Made by a program: the position numbers and the translations under genes. A stretch of 18,836 nt of DNA from CAZKEW01 sp964580435 (GTDB lineage Bacteria; Acidobacteriota; Aminicenantia; Aminicenantales; UBA8522): the NCBI GenBank assembly GCA_964580435.1, contig CAZOKP010000053.1, forward strand, positions 1-18,836, written 5' to 3'. Below the pieces are notes generated by a model, which saw nothing but the letters and a program-made list of their open reading frames with translations, did no database searches and was not told the origin of the DNA. Below, piece after piece: positions 13,978 through 18,836 of the stretch. The stretch's first letter is position 1; each line of letters begins with the position of its first letter.

Positions 13978-16040
13978 TTCTTCTCTTCGAGGGATTTGAC
14001 CAGCGCTCTGATCTCCTCCTGATTGGGGCTGATCTGGAGAGACCTGTTCCAGGCGGCAAGAGCCTCAGGGATGTTGCCCAGGCGATAGTAGCAATCCCCT
14101 ATTGCGTTCAAGACATTAAGGTTGGTCCCAAAACGGGTCAGGTATTCCTTATAGACGGCGATGGCCTCGCTGAACTCTCCCAGGCCTTGGTGGGCTTGCC
14201 CGAGCACCTGCAGAAAATCATATTTTTGTTTCTCTCTCACAAACGGCAGCGCCACTTGTTTCACCGTCTGATAATCTTTCATCTGCAAAAGGACCCGGCA
14301 GAAATCCTGGGCGAACTGTTCGGAAGACGGGTTTTTCTTAGAGGCCGCTTCGAGCAGTGTCCTGGCCCTGGAGATATCCTGTTTGTTAAGGTATTGATTT
14401 CCCAGGATGTTGATCGTTTCCGGGTCATTGTCAGGAGGCTTGGGCAAAGAAAGAACCCATGGTCTGGGCAGGTTAGCCGCTGGCGTGATGTAAAAAGGGC
14501 TCTGTTCCGAGAGAAGGACCGCCTGATTTTTGTCCAGGAGAGAGACTTTGACCAGGTAGTTGGCGGGCGCAAGATCCGCCAGGATAAATTCCTCAAAGAA
14601 ATTAATCTGACTTGGATAGTCCTTGATGCTTTTGGTGAATGACTGGACTTTTTCGTCCTCCTTGAATAGGGCATACTCTAGTGCTCCGCTTTCTTTGAGC
14701 TCCGGGGTGAGGCCCCGGACCTGAAAATAGAGTGTCAGAATATCTTCCCGGGTGAAATCATTCCGCGGCGAAGCAAGGAGCTGGACATTTTCCATGAGGA
14801 ACGGCTTGTTCTGGCCTTTGTATTGGGAGTTCTTGTCGGTCCTGTTTGCCAAAATGAGTGGACTGGACTGGAGAGAGGCCGGCGCCGGAATTGTCAGGTC
14901 AGCTTCGAGCGAGGTAAATTCCTTGGAGACGGCATTTTTAAAGAGCACGCTTATCCGATACTGCCCCTGGATCAGGGGAAACATATCCTGAAAGCTGAAC
15001 AGCTTCGCCTTGATCTTGTCGATCCGGTTTTCGTCCATGGAGATCGGGACTTTTCTCTCGAACTGGTAGATCGTCTTCCCGCTCAAATCTTTCACATTGC
15101 CGTTTATTTCCAGGTTCGATTTATAGGTATCGTTAAATTGTTCAAAAGTCAGTTTTTTGGGCTCGATCAGATAATGAACGAAGAACATCCCGGCCGCGTC
15201 TTCAAGCACCCTGACCAGGGAATCGCTATCGATATAGTTGGCCGTGTAATCGACCTCAATAATATCCTTGTAGGCCAGGAGCTTCTGGGCGTACTCATCT
15301 TTGACTTTTTCATACCCGGCTTGAGGAATTTTCTGGCCGATCAAGATCTCTGTAGCGATAGACGGGCTCTGCGTGTATTGAGCTTCGCCCGGAATAAAAG
15401 TCAACGAGACATTGGCAATCGTCGGCTCCGCTTCGTAAAGCTCGTTGAAGGCCGTTTGATAATCCGACATATCCCCGGAATAATTGGTTAAAAGATTTTG
15501 CGGCCCGTATTGAACGGGGGAATAGAGGATATATTCGCCGACGGCATCTCGCTTAAAAAACACGACATTGAAGGAGTTGGGAAGCCCGTATTCGATCATG
15601 CCGTCATAGAACCAGATGATGGTCGGACGGACTTCAGTCATGTTTTCAAATCTTTCGATCGTCTTCGGCGCTCCGAGAATGATATGAATTCTGCCCATAT
15701 CCGAGCGCCAGCCCTCGCCGGGCCCCTCTTTTCCGAGGTATTGGTTGGCGTACTGGATTCTTCGGTAGTGTTCGGTCTTGAACTCGTTCTCCGGTGTGCT
15801 TGGGTTCGGGTCCCTGACTTTCCAGAAAGCTTCGATGAATTTCTCTCTTTGCTGGTCTGTTTCGAGCTGGAGGAAAACCTCTCTTTCCTTCGGGGTGATG
15901 ATATAAACGACTTCCTCTTGCAGCCATTTTCGGTAGGTCGGGTCAAGGTCCTTGACGGATCGCTTTTTCTGGGCGAGAGCCGAGATATTCAGGACAAAAA
16001 GAAGAGGCAAAAATATCCAAAAAACAACCCTTTTTTCCAT
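13974..16040 (-). CDS. GWxTD-domain protein with C-terminal TPRs, secreted
   Basis: 688 residues. Signal peptide 1-23 (SALA before Gln24). The GWxTD domain occupies about 30-185, with FWKVRDPNPSTPENEF at 72-87 and GWRSDMGRIHIILGAPK at 110-126; Ser replaces the signature Thr. A central beta-rich region of about 190-525 has no recognised family. The last 150 or so residues are TPRs (LGNQYLNKQDISRARTLLEAA, then IGDCYYRLGNIPEALAAWNRSL). The protein probably acts in the periplasm as a scaffold or an assembly factor, but this is inference. It is first in its operon and overlaps the next GWxTD gene by 4 nt. There is no Shine-Dalgarno sequence before ATG 16040, and the promoter is placed so that this A is the first transcribed base, so I expect a leaderless mRNA. 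Confidence 0.87.
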   Translation of the reverse strand: MEKRVVFWIFLPLLFVLNISALAQKKRSVKDLDPTYRKWLQEEVVYIITPKEREVFLQLETDQQREKFIEAFWKVRDPNPSTPENEFKTEHYRRIQYANQYLGKEGPGEGWRSDMGRIHIILGAPKTIERFENMTEVRPTIIWFYDGMIEYGLPNSFNVVFFKRDAVGEYILYSPVQYGPQNLLTNYSGDMSDYQTAFNELYEAEPTIANVSLTFIPGEAQYTQSPSIATEILIGQKIPQAGYEKVKDEYAQKLLAYKDIIEVDYTANYIDSDSLVRVLEDAAGMFFVHYLIEPKKLTFEQFNDTYKSNLEINGNVKDLSGKTIYQFERKVPISMDENRIDKIKAKLFSFQDMFPLIQGQYRISVLFKNAVSKEFTSLEADLTIPAPASLQSSPLILANRTDKNSQYKGQNKPFLMENVQLLASPRNDFTREDILTLYFQVRGLTPELKESGALEYALFKEDEKVQSFTKSIKDYPSQINFFEEFILADLAPANYLVKVSLLDKNQAVLLSEQSPFYITPAANLPRPWVLSLPKPPDNDPETINILGNQYLNKQDISRARTLLEAASKKNPSSEQFAQDFCRVLLQMKDYQTVKQVALPFVREKQKYDFLQVLGQAHQGLGEFSEAIAVYKEYLTRFGTNLNVLNAIGDCYYRLGNIPEALAAWNRSLQISPNQEEIRALVKSLEEKK

Positions 16041-16046
16041 AAAGAT

Positions 16047-16075
16047 ATTATATTCTATGCGGCCTGACTCTTCAA
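16047..16075 (-). promoter_or_regulatory. Sigma70 promoter placed for a leaderless transcript
   Basis: On the minus strand TTGAAG (16070-16075) and TATAAT (16047-16052) are 17 nt apart. The last base of the -10 lies 7 nt before A16040 of the GWxTD start codon, so +1 falls on that A. The sequence between them (TATCTTT) has no ribosome-binding site. Confidence 0.65.
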
Positions 16076-16316
16076 CCTTTTCCCTGACCAGGTTGTATCT
16101 CTATTTCCGTGATGGGGGCGGGTCCTGTCGCGGTTCACCCCCGGCGCCCTCGCGGTCAATCATGTTGTTTCTAGAGCCAAAGACTGGGGTATCAAACGCT
16201 CGGGGCGGCGTGGGGCCCCCGAACCACGCCACCCTCCCCTTCTATCAGCATAGGACTATTACGGAATTGAAATTGCTTCCCCCTGACATATTGGACTGAA
16301 CCCGGACGGCTGCGAC
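16076..16316. other. Gene-free interval, GC-rich, function unknown
   Basis: 241 nt between the GWxTD promoter and the stop of an ABC permease. I found no convincing gene, although a plus-strand frame of 115 codons runs from inside the GWxTD gene to 16299; its composition (Gly/Pro/Arg-rich) does not look protein-like. There is one 7-bp hairpin, GGCGTGG (16207-16213) with CCACGCC (16224-16230), without a T-tract on either strand. It may be a dispersed repeat or an old remnant. Confidence 0.4.
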
Positions 16317-17441
16317 TTATTCCAGCCTTTTTCTGAATCTCAAGACGCTCAGCCCGAGAATCCCTAATCCGATGCCGAGAAGGGTGACTGTTTCCGGCAG
16401 GAGATCACTCAGGCCGACACCTTTGAGAAAGAGACCTCGGATAATGACAAGATAATAACGCAGGGGCACGAGATAGGTGAAATATTGAATCACCCGGGGC
16501 ATGTTCTCTATTGGAAAGATAAAACCGGAGAGGATCATCGTCGGCGTCATAAAGAAGACAGATGTCAGCATGGCCTGCTGCTGGTTTTTGGACAGGGTCG
16601 AGATCAGAAGCCCCATCCCCAGGGTTGTCAGCATATAGATGCAGCTGAGGCCGAAGAGGAGGAGCGGATCCCCTTTGATAGGAACCCGGAACCAAAATGT
16701 GGCCACCACAAGGACCAAGACAATATCGATGAGGCCGATGAGAAAGAACGGCAGAAGCTTTCCCAGGATCAGTTCGTACGGTTTGATGGGAGTCACGATC
16801 AACTGCTCCATCGTGCCGGATTCTTTTTCCTTAATGATTCCGAGCGACGTCAGCATCGTGGTTACGACCATAAGGAGGAGGCCCAGGACTCCGGGGATCA
16901 TGAAGTTCCGGCTTCTGAGTTCGGGGTTATACCAGACCCGGACCTCGGGATTGACCCGGACGATGTCCTCTCGCGGAAAGACGCGGGAAAACCTTTCCAG
17001 AAGGATCTGTTGAGAGTACTTGGCCGCGATCATCGTGGCATAATTGAGGGCGATGATGGCGGACTGGCTTTCGGCGCCGTCGATGATGACTTGAAGGCGC
17101 ACCGGTTTCTGGCCGGCCAGGCGCCTTCCCAGGCCTCTCGGGATGATGACGGCGAGAGAGGCCTTCCCCTTGTCAATATAGTCATCGACTTCATCCATTC
17201 GGTTGACGACTGCTTTAAGGGTGAAGTAGCCCGAATGCGGAAACCGCGAGATGAAATCCCGGCTTGTCGCCGTCCGGTCGAGGTCGCAAAAAACGGCGGG
17301 GATATTTTTGATATCAAGGTTGGCGGCGTATCCGAGAAGAAAGAGCTGAAGGATCGGCGAAATGAAGAGGATCGGAAACATCCGCGGGTCGCGGCGCAAC
17401 TGCAAAAGCTCCTTGCGCATGATGTGCCCGATCTTTCTCAA
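16317..17441 (-). CDS. ABC-2 type transporter permease (YbhR-like)
   Basis: 374 residues with the ABC-2 layout of one N-terminal membrane segment (about 21-40), a large extracytoplasmic domain (about 41-180) and five further segments (around 182-204, 225-250, 260-281, 289-311 and 350-368). The coupling motif KEKESGTMEQLIVTP lies just after the second segment. It follows the paralogous permease with a 4-nt gap. The start is TTG 17441, preceded by AAGGA at a good distance; an ATG lies 7 codons downstream as an alternative. Together with the second permease and the ATPase it forms a YbhFSR-type exporter, probably for drugs, lipophilic compounds or polymers. The substrate cannot be read from sequence. 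It ends the operon; no clear terminator was seen. Confidence 0.9.
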   Translation of the reverse strand: MRKIGHIMRKELLQLRRDPRMFPILFISPILQLFLLGYAANLDIKNIPAVFCDLDRTATSRDFISRFPHSGYFTLKAVVNRMDEVDDYIDKGKASLAVIIPRGLGRRLAGQKPVRLQVIIDGAESQSAIIALNYATMIAAKYSQQILLERFSRVFPREDIVRVNPEVRVWYNPELRSRNFMIPGVLGLLLMVVTTMLTSLGIIKEKESGTMEQLIVTPIKPYELILGKLLPFFLIGLIDIVLVLVVATFWFRVPIKGDPLLLFGLSCIYMLTTLGMGLLISTLSKNQQQAMLTSVFFMTPTMILSGFIFPIENMPRVIQYFTYLVPLRYYLVIIRGLFLKGVGLSDLLPETVTLLGIGLGILGLSVLRFRKRLE

Positions 17442-17445
17442 AATC

Positions 17446-18582
17446 TCATCCTTCTTTAATGATTCTTCCCAATCGGACTGAGCTCACGCTGAGAATCAGG
17501 ACAGCAAAAAGCAGGAGAAATCCCATCTGTCCCCAAAACGCGCTTAAACCGACCCCTTTGAGCATGATACCCCTCAGAATGAAAAGGAAATATCTCGCGG
17601 GAATGAAGTACGTGATGATCTGGATGACCACCGGCATGTTGCGGATAGGAAATACAAACCCTGATAAGATAAAAGTGGGGAGCAAAGTCGTTAGAACAGA
17701 GAGCATGAAAGCAGCTTGCTGGGTCCTGGCGAGGGTGGATATGAAGAGGCCTAATCCCAGGCCGCTGACAAGGAATAATACCATTCCCAACAAAAGCAAG
17801 AGATAGTTTCCCTTGATGGAAACGTCAAAAAGGAGGCCACCCAAGAGCAGAACAAGATGGGCCGATACAAGCGAGATGATGGCATAGGGAATCGTTTTAC
17901 CTAAAATCAGGTCCATTGGCTTGGCTGGCGAAACCGTGATTTGTTCAAGCGAGCCTCTCTCCTTTTCCCGCACAACAGAAAGAGATGTAGAAATGACGAC
18001 GACGATCATCAGGATGAACGCCATCAGCCCGGGCACGAAGAAGCGGGCGCTCTTGAGGTCGGGGTTAAACCAGACCCGCGGATGGCTATCGACAGGCGTC
18101 ATATCGCCGTGCCTTCCCTTTCGGGCCATCGCTTCGAGCACAATCCCGCTCCCATAATTCTGGGCGATGGCGTTGACATAGCCGAAAGCGGTCCCGGCAA
18201 CAGTGGACTCCGTGCCGTCCACAATGACCTGGACGGCGACTTCTCTCTGCTGGAGCAGTCGCTTAGAGAATTCGGGGGGAATCACGATGGCCAGCTGGAT
18301 CTTCCCCTTAGCCATGAGCTTGTCGATCTCGCTCATGGTCCTAGGCGAATATCTGAAGTCGAAGTATTCTGAATTCAGGAATCGTTCGCAGAAATCACGG
18401 CTGTGGAGGCTCTTTTCCTGGTCAAGAATGGCCAGATTGAGGTGCTTGACATCGAAGTTGAGGGCATATCCGAACATGACCAGAAGAAAAGCCGGGATAA
18501 GGAGGAGCATTCCGAGGACGCGCCTGTCCCTGGCGATCTGCCTGAGCTCTTTCTTCACAAAAGGTTTGATGCGTTCGAACAT
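17446..18582 (-). CDS. ABC-2 type transporter permease (YbhS-like)
   Basis: 378 residues with the same topology as its downstream paralog: membrane segment at about 22-41, extracytoplasmic domain, then five segments in the C-terminal half. Conserved features are KELRQIARDRR before the first segment and REKERGSLEQITVSPAKP after the second. A homologous permease pair with one ATPase suggests a heterodimeric channel. The start ATG 18582 lies 15 nt after the stop of the ATPase gene, so all three are co-transcribed. The promoter lies outside the window. Confidence 0.92.
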   Translation of the reverse strand: MFERIKPFVKKELRQIARDRRVLGMLLLIPAFLLVMFGYALNFDVKHLNLAILDQEKSLHSRDFCERFLNSEYFDFRYSPRTMSEIDKLMAKGKIQLAIVIPPEFSKRLLQQREVAVQVIVDGTESTVAGTAFGYVNAIAQNYGSGIVLEAMARKGRHGDMTPVDSHPRVWFNPDLKSARFFVPGLMAFILMIVVVISTSLSVVREKERGSLEQITVSPAKPMDLILGKTIPYAIISLVSAHLVLLLGGLLFDVSIKGNYLLLLLGMVLFLVSGLGLGLFISTLARTQQAAFMLSVLTTLLPTFILSGFVFPIRNMPVVIQIITYFIPARYFLFILRGIMLKGVGLSAFWGQMGFLLLFAVLILSVSSVRLGRIIKEG

Positions 18583-18597
18583 GCTTGCTTCAGCTCC

Positions 18598-18836
18598 TCA
18601 GCCTTGGGCCGGCGTTTCTTTTGTCCTTTCCTCAATGAGATAAATAAAAACGTCCTCGAGCGAGGGCAGAATCCGCTCTATGTGCTCGACGGCAATGTCA
18701 TTTTGAAGCAGCAGCGCGGAAATTTTTTGCCGATCCTCGGATTCGTGAGCGACACTGACATGAAGATGATTGCCAAAGACGGACGTTCCTATCACCCAAT
18801 CCTGGTTCTGGAGCAACTCCATGGCCTCGATGGGCC
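18598..18836 (-). CDS. ABC transporter ATP-binding protein, C-terminal fragment
   Basis: Only the last 78 residues lie in the window; the frame is open to the edge, so the Walker A, signature and Walker B motifs are out of view. What remains is the regulatory tail typical of ABC-2 exporter ATPases: an alpha-beta domain (HLHVSVAHESEDRQKISALL) ending with the usual ILPSLEDVFIYLIEE. The stop is 15 nt before the first permease, matching an ATPase-permease-permease operon. Whether it is a YbhF-like double-domain ATPase or a single-domain one cannot be told here. Confidence 0.85.
   Translation of the reverse strand, partial: PIEAMELLQNQDWVIGTSVFGNHLHVSVAHESEDRQKISALLLQNDIAVEHIERILPSLEDVFIYLIEERTKETPAQG

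Noticed and set aside
16207..16230. Hairpin considered as a terminator for the ABC exporter operon
   Set aside because: The stem is only 7 bp with a 10-nt loop and there is no T-tract on either strand.
16485..17459. 324-codon plus-strand frame across the ABC permease
   Set aside because: It is charge-rich and repetitive, antisense to a permease with six good membrane segments.

Overview
The window suggests a Gram-negative, Acidobacteriota-like bacterium, possibly Candidatus Aminicenantes. This is inferred from an Oar-type TonB-dependent outer-membrane transporter with an N-terminal carboxypeptidase-regulatory domain, two tandem GWxTD-domain proteins, several secreted TPR proteins, and secreted GH127 and GH38 glycosidases. 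No rRNA or other phylogenetic marker is present, so the assignment is tentative. I saw no CRISPR array, tRNA, insertion sequence or phage gene.

Layout. (a) 1-3151, minus strand: a secreted GH127-type beta-L-arabinofuranosidase followed by a secreted GH38 alpha-mannosidase that runs off the left edge, a small glycan-degradation operon. (b) 3179-3783, minus strand: a prolyl-tRNA editing deacylase (YbaK/ProXp-ala type) with its own promoter and a hairpin terminator. (c) 3905-6413, plus strand: a strong sigma70 promoter drives two tandem, clearly paralogous Gfo/Idh/MocA oxidoreductases with an unusual dinucleotide-binding motif, and then a small unrecognised beta-rich protein. (d) 6388-7683, minus strand: a serine beta-lactamase/PBP-like hydrolase whose 3' end overlaps the preceding gene. 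(e) 7737-11175, plus strand: a near-perfect 47-bp palindrome, a textbook sigma54 (-24/-12) promoter, a hairpin-rich leader, the large TonB-dependent transporter and a very strong terminator. (f) 11174-12047, plus strand: a secreted TPR/coiled-coil protein. (g) 12052-16075, minus strand: a secreted carboxypeptidase-regulatory/TPR protein, then a translationally coupled GWxTD pair that appears to be transcribed as a leaderless mRNA. (h) 16317-18836, minus strand: two ABC-2 permeases and the C-terminus of their ATPase, a YbhFSR-like exporter that continues beyond the right edge.

How the genes may work together (inference): TonB-dependent uptake of an oligosaccharide or peptide, secreted arabinofuranosidase and mannosidase activity, and sugar oxidoreduction form one plausible carbohydrate theme. 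The TPR, GWxTD and carboxypeptidase-regulatory proteins form a second, envelope-located module of unknown function next to the transporter. The most interesting signals are the sigma54/palindrome control region of the transporter, the leaderless GWxTD operon, and the atypical Gfo/Idh pair with its unknown partner.
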